Part shown: positions 50,351 through 57,951 of the stretch, in pieces
Numbering within the stretch: position 1 is the stretch's first letter
How the letters are laid out: every line of letters begins with the position of its first letter
NCBI RefSeq assembly: GCF_001895005.1
Contig: NZ_BCXH01000002.1
Span: forward strand, 1-64,000
Origin: Rhodococcus yunnanensis NBRC 103083
GTDB lineage: Bacteria > Actinomycetota > Actinomycetes > Mycobacteriales > Mycobacteriaceae
Direction of reading: 5' to 3'
Length of the DNA stretch: 64,000 nucleotides
Notes under the pieces: generated by a model
Database searches by the model: none
The model's input: only the letters and a program-made list of their open reading frames with translations
Told to the model about the DNA's origin: nothing
Made by a program: the position numbers and the translations under genes

Positions 50351-50599
50351 TCAGGGCACGACGGGGGCCTTGCCGCCGTCGAACGGTTCGATTGTCACCT
50401 GAGCCTCGGGTTCGAAGGTGACGCCGAGAGCGTCGCCATCGCGAGAAATCGTGACCACGACCGACAGCCCTTCCTGCCCGACCGATTCGATACGCCCGGT
50501 CTGCTCCCCCGCTTCGTCGACGAGCGCGTAATCACCTACGACGACCAGCAATTCCTCTGCCGATACTGTCCGTCGCCCTCCGAAGTCCTCTACAGTCAT
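50351..50599 (-). CDS. small conserved hypothetical protein
   Basis: From the ATG at 50599 the protein has 82 residues; the frame extends to 50644 with another ATG at 50623. It is acidic, without membrane segments, with an apparently all-beta pattern (EELLVVVGDYALVDEAGEQ, LSVVVTISRDGDALGV). The family is not recognised. It converges on the membrane protein gene and is followed upstream by the LysR gene on the same strand. Confidence 0.6.
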   Translation of the reverse strand: MTVEDFGGRRTVSAEELLVVVGDYALVDEAGEQTGRIESVGQEGLSVVVTISRDGDALGVTFEPEAQVTIEPFDGGKAPVVP

Positions 50600-50689
50600 G
50601 CACTCCACCGTAGACGGATGCATGGTTGTTCGTATCCTGAGCAACGATCGGTCACCTCGGCATCGACCACAGAATCATCGACCACAGAA

Positions 50690-51583
50690 TCACCGACCGG
50701 ACTGCAGGTGCGGTGCATCGGCCACGATCGTCCGCAGAAGCTCGTCGACGGCTTTCACGCGCGCCAGACCCGTCAACTCTCGCGGCACCGCGACCCAGTA
50801 CGTGCGGTCGATCGAGAACTGTTCCGGCAGAACACGAACGAGCGTGTCATCGGGTTCGCCGATGTAACTGGGCAGCGGCGCGATCCCAAGACTGTTCTGC
50901 GCGGCCAACCAGTGTCCGGTGATGTTGTTGGTCTGAATTTGCGCCCGGCCATCGGCGAGTATCGAGTCGAGTATTCGTAGTGGGGCCACGTCGAGAAGCG
51001 CTCCCACGTACCAGATCAGCGTGTGCTGACGAAGGTCCTCGATCCGGGTGATTGCAGGGGCATTCGCGAGATACTCCTTCGTCGCATAGAGGTGCAGCGA
51101 ATACGTCGCCAATTTGCGGAAGGTCACGAGCCGTGCAGACGGCTGCTCGAGGGTCACGGCGACGTCGAATTCGCGGGTGTTCAACGAGTTGTGTTCGGTG
51201 GCTGTCACCAGCTCGACGTCCAGATCCGGATGGTGGCGACGCAGTTTCGTGAGATTGGGTGTGAGCACGAATGCGCCGAATCCGTCAGGAGCCGCAATGC
51301 GAACCGAACCTGTCAACGGTCCGACCGTCGATGTCTGATCCTCGAATGCAGCAATGAGTGCCGACTCGACGGACTCCGCATATCCCACCAACCGGCTACC
51401 GGCCTCGGTCAATCGCCAGCCGCTCGGGGTTCGGTCGAACAAACGTCGTCCTGCGAGCTTCTCCAAGCTGGTGATACGACGCCCTACCGTCGTGTGGTCG
51501 ACGCCGAGTGCCTTCGACGCCTCGTTGAGCCTGCCGTGTCTCGATACCTCGAGAAAGAAGCGGAGATGGTCGGCGGTGAACAC
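50690..51583 (-). CDS. LysR-family transcriptional regulator
   Basis: The 297-residue protein has an N-terminal winged helix-turn-helix (FFLEVSRHGRLNEASKALGV then DHTTVGRRITSLEKLAGRRL) and a periplasmic-binding-like effector domain from about residue 90. It is divergent from mmsA with a 127-bp gap holding an inverted repeat, so it very likely controls mmsA. The effector is unknown. Confidence 0.9.
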   Translation of the reverse strand: MFTADHLRFFLEVSRHGRLNEASKALGVDHTTVGRRITSLEKLAGRRLFDRTPSGWRLTEAGSRLVGYAESVESALIAAFEDQTSTVGPLTGSVRIAAPDGFGAFVLTPNLTKLRRHHPDLDVELVTATEHNSLNTREFDVAVTLEQPSARLVTFRKLATYSLHLYATKEYLANAPAITRIEDLRQHTLIWYVGALLDVAPLRILDSILADGRAQIQTNNITGHWLAAQNSLGIAPLPSYIGEPDDTLVRVLPEQFSIDRTYWVAVPRELTGLARVKAVDELLRTIVADAPHLQSGR

Positions 51584-51613
51584 CGAGCCAGCCTAACGTG
51601 CCAGCTCACAGCC

Positions 51614-51631
51614 GCGTGCAATTCTGCACGC
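51614..51631. promoter_or_regulatory. inverted repeat between lysR and mmsA, candidate LysR site
   Basis: GCGTGCA-ATTC-TGCACGC has perfect 7-bp arms, 31 nt from the lysR start and 80 nt from the mmsA start. A half-match GTGC follows at 51636. The placement in the divergent promoter suits the LysR regulator's own operator. Confidence 0.55.
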
Positions 51632-51710
51632 TCTCGTGCGATATTGGCCTTTGACGATGGCACGGATGCGTTGGAGACTGAAGTCACATCAGCGAGCAAA
51701 GGAAGCAACT

Positions 51711-53201
51711 GTGGCAACCATTGGACATTGGGTCGACGGCAAGCCGTTTGCCGGCACCTCCAGCACCACCGCCCCCGTCACCAACCCCGCTACCGGCGAG
51801 ATCACCGGCCAACTCACCCTCGCCAATCTGGACGACGCGAAAGCAGTCATCGACGCCGCCGCCGCCGCATTCCCCGCATGGCGCGACACCTCGCTCGCCA
51901 AACGCACCCAAATCCTGTTCAACTTCCGTGAATTGTTGAACGCGAAGAAGGGCGAACTCGCCGCCATCATCACCGCCGAGCACGGCAAGGTCCTTTCCGA
52001 CGCACTCGGTGAGATCAGCCGCGGCCAGGAAGTCGTCGAATTCGCCTGTGGCATCCCCCACCTGCTCAAGGGCGGCTACACCGAAAACGCCTCCACCAAC
52101 GTCGACGTCTACTCCATCCGCCAGCCCCTCGGCCCCGTCGGCATCATCTCCCCCTTCAACTTCCCCGCCATGGTCCCGATGTGGTTCTTCCCCGTCGCCA
52201 TCGCCGTCGGCAACACGGTCGTGCTGAAGCCATCCGAAAAAGACCCCACCGCCAGCCTCTGGCTCGCCGCACTCTGGGAAGAAGCAGGTCTTCCCCCCGG
52301 CGTCTTCAACGTCCTCCAGGGCGACAAACTCGCCGTCGACGAACTCCTCGAGAACAAGAAGATCAAATCGATCTCCTTCGTCGGATCCACCCCCATCGCC
52401 CAGTACGTGTACTCCACCGGTACCGCCAACGGCAAACGCGTCCAAGCGCTCGGCGGCGCCAAGAATCACGCCATCGTCCTCCCTGACGCCGACCTCGACC
52501 TCGCCGCCGACGCCATGGTCAACGCCGGCTTCGGCTCCGCAGGCGAACGCTGCATGGCCATCTCCGCCCTCGTCGCCGTCGGCGACATCGCCGACGAACT
52601 CGTCGCCAAGATCGTCGAACGCACCACCCCGTTGGTCACCGGCGACGGCACCAAGAACTCCGACATGGGACCCCTCGTCACCAAGGCCCACCGCGACAAG
52701 GTCGCCTCCTACGTCGACGCCGGTGAAGCAGCAGGCGCCACCATCGTCGTCGACGGCCGCACCGTTCAGCCTGATGGTGGCGCTGACGGGTTCTGGCTCG
52801 GCCCCACCCTCATCGACCACGTGAAGACCGACATGTCCATCTACACCGACGAAATCTTCGGACCCGTCCTCTCCGTCGTCCGCGTCGACACCTACGACGA
52901 AGCACTCCAACTCATCAACGACAACCCCTACGGCAACGGCACCGCCATCTTCACCAACGACGGCGGCGCAGCACGTAGGTTCCAGAACGAGGTCGAGGTC
53001 GGCATGATCGGCATCAACGTGCCCATCCCCGTCCCCATGGCCTACTACAGCTTCGGTGGCTGGAAGAACTCTCTCTTCGGCGACACCCACGCCCACGGCA
53101 CCGAAGGAGTCCACTTCTTCACCCGCGGCAAGGCCGTCACCAGCAGGTGGCTCGACCCCTCCCACGGCGGCATCAACCTGGGCTTCCCCGAGAACGCCTA
53201 A
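51711..53201 (+). CDS. mmsA: methylmalonate-semialdehyde dehydrogenase (CoA-acylating)
   Basis: MmsA oxidises methylmalonate or malonate semialdehyde to propionyl- or acetyl-CoA in valine, inositol or beta-alanine breakdown. The GTG at 51711 follows AAAGGAAG. The 496-residue aldehyde dehydrogenase has the family segment PFNFPAMVPMWFFPVAIAVG, the catalytic Cys in GSAGERCMAISALV and a C-terminal GVHFFTRGKAVTSRW. Codon use is strikingly C-ending (CCC for Pro, CTC for Leu), unlike the genes on both sides. Regulated by the divergent LysR, and followed by an alcohol dehydrogenase gene after a repeat-rich hairpin. Confidence 0.93.
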   Translation: MATIGHWVDGKPFAGTSSTTAPVTNPATGEITGQLTLANLDDAKAVIDAAAAAFPAWRDTSLAKRTQILFNFRELLNAKKGELAAIITAEHGKVLSDALGEISRGQEVVEFACGIPHLLKGGYTENASTNVDVYSIRQPLGPVGIISPFNFPAMVPMWFFPVAIAVGNTVVLKPSEKDPTASLWLAALWEEAGLPPGVFNVLQGDKLAVDELLENKKIKSISFVGSTPIAQYVYSTGTANGKRVQALGGAKNHAIVLPDADLDLAADAMVNAGFGSAGERCMAISALVAVGDIADELVAKIVERTTPLVTGDGTKNSDMGPLVTKAHRDKVASYVDAGEAAGATIVVDGRTVQPDGGADGFWLGPTLIDHVKTDMSIYTDEIFGPVLSVVRVDTYDEALQLINDNPYGNGTAIFTNDGGAARRFQNEVEVGMIGINVPIPVPMAYYSFGGWKNSLFGDTHAHGTEGVHFFTRGKAVTSRWLDPSHGGINLGFPENA

Positions 53202-53242
53202 CCCGCCCACCGCCCATTGCCCACACGCACCAACTAACCCCA

Positions 53243-53357
53243 CGCAAACGCACACGAATTTGCGCACAACCACCCACAAACCCCACCCACCTACGCAAAC
53301 GCACACGCATTTGCGAAGGTGGGTGGGGTTCCCCAGAAGGTGGGTGGGGTTCCCCAG
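53243..53357. repeat. repeat-rich hairpin region between mmsA and the alcohol dehydrogenase gene
   Basis: A 22-bp sequence occurs at 53243-53264 and again at 53294-53315 with one change; each copy is itself a CGCAAA...TTTGCG hairpin. The second copy sits inside a larger hairpin: 53279-53292 pairs perfectly with 53317-53330 (14 bp). Then a 21-bp unit beginning AAGGTGGGTGGGGTTCCCC occurs twice in tandem (53316-53336, 53337-53357). The large hairpin is a strong candidate terminator for mmsA. The remainder of 53202-53433 holds nothing else recognised. Confidence 0.85.
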
Positions 53358-53433
53358 AAGACACCCACGCCACACGCATCACCGGTACGGAGTGCACGGT
53401 CCGTCCCGCGCTCGACCAACGAAGGAGCACACC

Positions 53434-54591
53434 ATGGTGTCCGACATTTCGTTTCCACGGTTTTTGAAGATCGGTGCAGGCGCAGTCGAGGAGTTGGGAT
53501 CGGTCCTGACCGATCTGAACGTCGAACGCCCACTCCTGGTGACCGACGCCTTCATGGTGAGCAACGGGTCGGCCGAGCGCCTGGTGAAGATCATCGAGGC
53601 GGCGGGTAAGCACGCCGCCGTATTCTCCGACACCGTTCCCGATCCCACGACGGATTCGCTCGGCGCCGGTCTCGATGCCGTGCGGACCCATCGCGCCGAC
53701 GTCATCGTCGGTTTCGGTGGAGGCAGCCCCATGGACACCGCCAAAGCGCTCGCCGTGCTGTCCGAACAGGGCGGACTCATGCGAGATTTCAAAGCACCCC
53801 GCAGCTATGCGGGCCCTGCGCTTCCGATCGTCGCCATCCCGACGACGGCAGGAAGTGGTTCGGAAGCAACACAGTTCACGATCATCACCGATGTCGCCAC
53901 GGACGAGAAGATGCTGTGTCCCGGTTTGTCCTTCCTGCCGATCGCGTCGATCGTCGATTCCGAACTCACTCTGTCGATGCCACCTCGGCTGACGGCCGAT
54001 ACGGGAGTGGATGCACTGACTCATGCGATCGAGGCGTACGTCAGCAAGAAGGCAAACCCCATCTCCGACGGGTTGGCGTTGTCCGCGATGAGGACCATCG
54101 GCCGCTACCTACGGCGTGCCTATCGTGACGGCTCCGATCGTGAGGCACGCGAGAACATGATGCATGCGTCGACGCAAGCTGGTATGGCCTTCTCCAACGC
54201 CAGTGTCTGCCTCGTCCACGGAATGAGCCGCCCCATCGGCGCGCATTTCCATGTGGCACACGGATTGTCGAATGCGATGCTGCTGCCGGCAATCACCGCA
54301 TTCTCGCTTCCCGGCGCCCGCGACCGGTACGCGGAGTGCGCACGACAGCTGGGTGCGGCAGAGCAGAACGACAGCGATGAAACGGCTGCGTCGAAGTTGA
54401 TCGCGTTCATCGACGCCTTGTGCGCCGACGTCGAGGTGCCGTCGCCGAGCGCGTACGGCATCGATCGAGCGCGGTGGGAGGAACTGATTCCGTTGATGGC
54501 CGAGCAGGCATTGGCGTCCGGTTCGCCGTCGAACAATCCAGTGGTGCCCACGGCCGCCGAGATCGCCGACCTGTACCGCGCGGTCTACTGA
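53434..54591 (+). CDS. iron-containing alcohol dehydrogenase (type III)
   Basis: The ATG at 53434 has GAAGGAG 7 nt upstream. The 385-residue protein has the NAD-binding segment GFGGGSPMDTAKALAVL, the PTTAGSGSEATQF motif, and metal ligands Asp and His in DTGVDALTHAIEAYVS, VHGMSRPIG and HVAHGLSNAMLLP. The natural alcohol is unknown. With mmsA upstream it may oxidise an alcohol to an aldehyde used by a CoA-acylating dehydrogenase, but this pairing is inference. Confidence 0.92.
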   Translation: MVSDISFPRFLKIGAGAVEELGSVLTDLNVERPLLVTDAFMVSNGSAERLVKIIEAAGKHAAVFSDTVPDPTTDSLGAGLDAVRTHRADVIVGFGGGSPMDTAKALAVLSEQGGLMRDFKAPRSYAGPALPIVAIPTTAGSGSEATQFTIITDVATDEKMLCPGLSFLPIASIVDSELTLSMPPRLTADTGVDALTHAIEAYVSKKANPISDGLALSAMRTIGRYLRRAYRDGSDREARENMMHASTQAGMAFSNASVCLVHGMSRPIGAHFHVAHGLSNAMLLPAITAFSLPGARDRYAECARQLGAAEQNDSDETAASKLIAFIDALCADVEVPSPSAYGIDRARWEELIPLMAEQALASGSPSNNPVVPTAAEIADLYRAVY

Positions 54592-54643
54592 CCCGCGGTA
54601 TGTCGGAGGAGTCGGTCTGTCACATCGCGGGTACACGCATACG

Positions 54644-55573
54644 GTGATGGACATGAGCACAGGTTCCGAGCCAGTCACCATCGTCGGCGCAGGGATCGCG
54701 GGCGCGGCATGCGCTGTGGTTCTCCGCGATGCCGACATCCCCTTCCGACTCGTCGAACGTGGCCGCTCTGTCGGCGGCCGGATGGCTTCACCGGAGCTTC
54801 ACGGGCGACGAGTCGACATCGGGGCCGGTTACTTCACCGTTCGCGATCGGGCCTTCACCGACGTCGTCGGCCGATGGGAGGACGCCGGTCTTGCGCGGCG
54901 GTGGACGGACACCTTCGGAGTACTGTCCCCCGGCAACTCCCCCACCTCCAGTACCGGGCCGATGCGATGGGCTACCCCGGGTGGCCTTCGCTCTCTGGTG
55001 CGGGAGCTGTTGGGCGACATCGGCGTGGACTCGGAAGAGATCACGACAGTGCCCGACGGCGATGTGGTGCTCGCGATGCCGGATCCGCAGGCGAATCGCT
55101 TGACGCCGGTGCCCGATCCGGTCGGGTACGACCCCGTGCTCACCGTCGTGCTCGGTTTCGACAGCCTGACACTCCCCTTCGAGAACGCCGCGTTCGTCAA
55201 CGATCATCCGGTTCTCGAGTTTCTCGCCGACGACGGGGCGCGGCGCGGCGACGGGGCCTCGGTGCTTGTTGCGCACACCACGGCATCACTCGCGCGGGAG
55301 TACCTGGACCATCCCGACGACGCGGTGGCTCCGGTCATCGACGCCGTGACCGAAGTGATCGGTTCGACGCCGTCCTGGACACACGTGCACCGCTGGACGT
55401 TCGCGAAACCTGTGTCCGCCCACGCCAGTACCTTCGGTTGCGTCCAGAATCGTTCCAGCACACTATATTTCGCGGGTGATCAGTGGAGTCCGGGCGGCCC
55501 GCCCAGGATCGAGAGCGCGTGGCGCTCGGGAAGCGATGCAGGCCGTGCGGTGGTCGACCGGAGACGCCGCTAG
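54644..55573 (+). CDS. FAD-dependent amine-oxidase-like oxidoreductase (renalase-like)
   Basis: The 309-residue protein has the Rossmann motif IVGAGIAGAACAVVL at residues 13-27, VERGRSVGGRMAS, and the C-terminal FAD motif LYFAGDQWSPGGPPRIESAW. It resembles renalase-type NAD(P)H oxidases. A start at the ATG three codons downstream (54653) is also possible. It follows the alcohol dehydrogenase gene by 52 nt. Confidence 0.85.
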   Translation: MMDMSTGSEPVTIVGAGIAGAACAVVLRDADIPFRLVERGRSVGGRMASPELHGRRVDIGAGYFTVRDRAFTDVVGRWEDAGLARRWTDTFGVLSPGNSPTSSTGPMRWATPGGLRSLVRELLGDIGVDSEEITTVPDGDVVLAMPDPQANRLTPVPDPVGYDPVLTVVLGFDSLTLPFENAAFVNDHPVLEFLADDGARRGDGASVLVAHTTASLAREYLDHPDDAVAPVIDAVTEVIGSTPSWTHVHRWTFAKPVSAHASTFGCVQNRSSTLYFAGDQWSPGGPPRIESAWRSGSDAGRAVVDRRRR

Positions 55574-55581
55574 CGGGTCGC

Positions 55582-56367
55582 TCAGACCACCGGCGCCGTC
55601 GCGGTCTCCTCCTGCACCAGGTGAGGTTCGTCCCTGTCACTGTCGGTCAGAGTGAACAGTGCAACTATCGGTGCCGCGAGCGCGAGCAACCCGATCACGA
55701 AGACGGGGAACAGAAATCCGAATACTTCCAGTCCTGCAGGCACCGGCGCATCGGGATCGACGGTGACCATCATGGCGGCCATTCCGGTGTAGTGCATTCC
55801 GACCACCGCGACACCCATGACCAACCCTGCAGCGAGCAGAAGCACAGGCCTCTGGAGGACGAGGGTGAACCACAACGACAACGTGCCCGCGACGACGGCA
55901 ATCGCAACCGATACTGCAACGAGAGTGGTGTCGTAGGAAACCGATCCTTGGATCCGCACAGCATTCATGCCGGTGTAATGCATTACGTTGACCGCGATAC
56001 CCATCACGATCCCACCGATCAGAAGCGTCCAGATATTGACCTTCTTTCCGATGGTCAACAACCCGGCCAGTGTCGCACCGATTGCCAACAGCGCCGAGAG
56101 AATCGTCCACGTCAGGTCGTAGCGAGTCACGCTACCGTTCACCGAGAATCCGAGCATGGCGATGAAATGCATCAGCCAGATACCGATTCCACCGATGGAC
56201 ACGGCGGCCATGACCAGCCATCCCAATCGAGCTCGGGGTGTAGCGGCAACGGCGGATTGACGTGTGCATCCAAGTCCGACAACGCATCCCACCACCGAGA
56301 CGCCGTAGGCCAGAAAGATCAACCACAGCCCCATCGAGAAGTGCTGCATCTCGTGTGCATGTTCCAT
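55582..56367 (-). CDS. MHYT-domain membrane sensor protein
   Basis: The 261-residue protein has seven helices and three MHYT-type motifs: WLMHFIAMLGF, NVMHYTGMNAV and VGMHYTGMAAM. MHYT domains are proposed to bind copper and sense O2, CO or NO. No GGDEF, EAL or kinase output is attached; a 25-residue acidic tail follows. AGGAG lies 8 nt before the ATG. It starts 11 nt after cvnD on the same strand, so it is most likely the fifth gene of the conservon operon. Confidence 0.9.
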   Translation of the reverse strand: MEHAHEMQHFSMGLWLIFLAYGVSVVGCVVGLGCTRQSAVAATPRARLGWLVMAAVSIGGIGIWLMHFIAMLGFSVNGSVTRYDLTWTILSALLAIGATLAGLLTIGKKVNIWTLLIGGIVMGIAVNVMHYTGMNAVRIQGSVSYDTTLVAVSVAIAVVAGTLSLWFTLVLQRPVLLLAAGLVMGVAVVGMHYTGMAAMMVTVDPDAPVPAGLEVFGFLFPVFVIGLLALAAPIVALFTLTDSDRDEPHLVQEETATAPVV

Positions 56368-56378
56368 TGTCGAAACTC

Positions 56379-56963
56379 CTAGAGAGGTGATCGCACTCGG
56401 TCGAGTGCGTACTCGGTGAGTGTGATCAGGGCATGTTTGACGGATTCTTCCCGGCGGGCGTCGACTTTCACGATGGGAACCGACGGTGGTACCGCCAAAG
56501 CTTCGCGAATGTCATCCACTTCGAAGCGCGGCGCACCGTCGAACTCGTTGATAGCGACCACGAATGGCAGTTCTCTGGCCTCGAAGTAGTCGATCGCTGC
56601 GAAACAGTCGTCGAGACGACGAGTGTCGATGAGCACGATCGAACCGATCGCACCGCGCACCAGGTCATCCCACATGAACCAGAATCGACGCTGACCGGGC
56701 GTACCGAACAGATAGAGGACCAGATCCTCGGACAGCGTGATGCGTCCGAAATCCATTGCCACAGTTGTCGTCGACTTGGTCCCGGCTGCGTCGAGGTCGT
56801 CGACACCTTCCGATGCGTCGGTGATCATCGCTTCGGTTCGCAGCGGAACGATCTCCGACACCGCGCCGACCAGTGTCGTCTTTCCCACTCCGAAACCGCC
56901 TGCGACGACGATCTTCGTCGACGCTGCGGCTCGTCCCCTACTGTCAGAGTGCGCGTAATCCAC
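56379..56963 (-). CDS. cvnD: conservon small GTPase (CvnD-like)
   Basis: The GTG at 56963 has GGAAGGAC 7 nt upstream. The 194-residue protein is a Ras-like GTPase of the bacterial MglA/CvnD type: P-loop VAGGFGVGKTTLVGAVSE, switch II LFGTPGQRRFWFMW and the NKxD-like AINEFDG (Lys replaced by Glu). It overlaps cvnC by 20 bp. In Streptomyces, CvnD works with the CvnA kinase-like sensor at the membrane. Confidence 0.93.
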   Translation of the reverse strand: MDYAHSDSRGRAAASTKIVVAGGFGVGKTTLVGAVSEIVPLRTEAMITDASEGVDDLDAAGTKSTTTVAMDFGRITLSEDLVLYLFGTPGQRRFWFMWDDLVRGAIGSIVLIDTRRLDDCFAAIDYFEARELPFVVAINEFDGAPRFEVDDIREALAVPPSVPIVKVDARREESVKHALITLTEYALDRVRSPL

Positions 56964-57534
56964 GAAGAGTCCTTCCGATGAGTTCGCGGCGCTCGTCCGC
57001 GGTGGCGTCGTCGTCGAGAGTCTCCGACACACGCAAGGTTCCAGATTCGACCAGGTCGCCGACGAGGACTCGCGCGACGCCGAGAGGCAAGGTCAATCGG
57101 GCTGAGATCTCGGCTACGGAAGGTCCTTCAGCACAGAGCGCCACGATCCGCGCCCGAATGTCGCTGGGAGGCCACGTCGCCGGCATCATCGACGTCGCCG
57201 TGTGTACCGGCGCTTCGAGCGGAAGGTAGACAACGGATCGAGTTCGACCCGCCGTCAGTGTGTAGGGACGAACCAGACTAGGCGCTGGATCGTCGTCGTA
57301 GTCATCCGTTTCCGTCGCGGCGGATGACTGTGTGCTCCGGTCGGAGTCGCCGACGTTCGGCGTCGTGGCCCCTGCGCTCGCCTGTCCACCGGATCCGTCG
57401 ACAACACCGTGTGTCGCGTCGACCGTCGGCGTGTTCGAGTCCTCGCCGGTACCGGTGAACGCGCCAGGCTCCGTGGCTGTCGTCGACTGTCCGCGTGCGG
57501 AACTCGCGTCGTTCCGTTCAGATGATGTCACCAC
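56944..57534 (-). CDS. cvnC: conservon DUF742 protein (CvnC-like)
   Basis: The 196-residue protein has a long Ser/Thr/Asp-rich disordered leader (about 1-85) and a C-terminal DUF742 domain: LVRPYTLTAGRTRSV, then a winged-helix-like part ALCAEGPSVAEISARLTLPL and GVARVLVGDLVESGTLRV. The leader is longer than usual. It lies 3 nt after cvnB and overlaps cvnD. Confidence 0.92.
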   Translation of the reverse strand: MVTSSERNDASSARGQSTTATEPGAFTGTGEDSNTPTVDATHGVVDGSGGQASAGATTPNVGDSDRSTQSSAATETDDYDDDPAPSLVRPYTLTAGRTRSVVYLPLEAPVHTATSMMPATWPPSDIRARIVALCAEGPSVAEISARLTLPLGVARVLVGDLVESGTLRVSETLDDDATADERRELIGRTLRGLRAL

Positions 57535-57537
57535 GCA

Positions 57538-57951
57538 TCACCGTTCTCGTACCCGAGCTGCCGGCTGAACCATGCTGCCCACCCGATCGACCAGGACGGC
57601 CATTTCGTAGCCGACCTGTCCGATGTCGCAGGACGCTGCGGTCAGTGCGGCGAGGTGCGATCCGTCGCCGACACTCATCAGCAAGAGGTAGCCGTTCTCC
57701 ATCTCCACGATGGACTGCAGTACCGGCCCACCGTCGAACAGTCGCGCGGCTCCCGACGACAGACTCGCCAAACCCGATGTCACCGCTGCCAACTGCTCGG
57801 CGCGTTCACGAGGTAGTTGCTCACTGGTGGCCATCAGCAATCCGTCTGCCGAGACCAGTACCGCGTGTGCAACACCGACGATGTCCCGTGCGAAGTTGGT
57901 GACCAGCCAGTCGAGGGACCGGTCAGGGGTCGACGCGATGGGGTGGTTCAT
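57538..57951 (-). CDS. cvnB: conservon roadblock/LC7 protein (CvnB-like)
   Basis: The 137-residue protein is a roadblock/LC7 domain: [34 protein letters not shown] and [18 protein letters not shown]. In MglB-type systems roadblock proteins act as partners or GAPs of small GTPases. Its ATG overlaps the cvnA stop (ATGA). Confidence 0.94.
   Translation of the reverse strand: MNHPIASTPDRSLDWLVTNFARDIVGVAHAVLVSADGLLMATSEQLPRERAEQLAAVTSGLASLSSGAARLFDGGPVLQSIVEMENGYLLLMSVGDGSHLAALTAASCDIGQVGYEMAVLVDRVGSMVQPAARVRER

Noticed and set aside
51684..53375. Long leftward open frame antisense to mmsA
   Set aside because: It is Gly/Val/Asp-rich low complexity, a result of the extreme C-ending codon use of mmsA.
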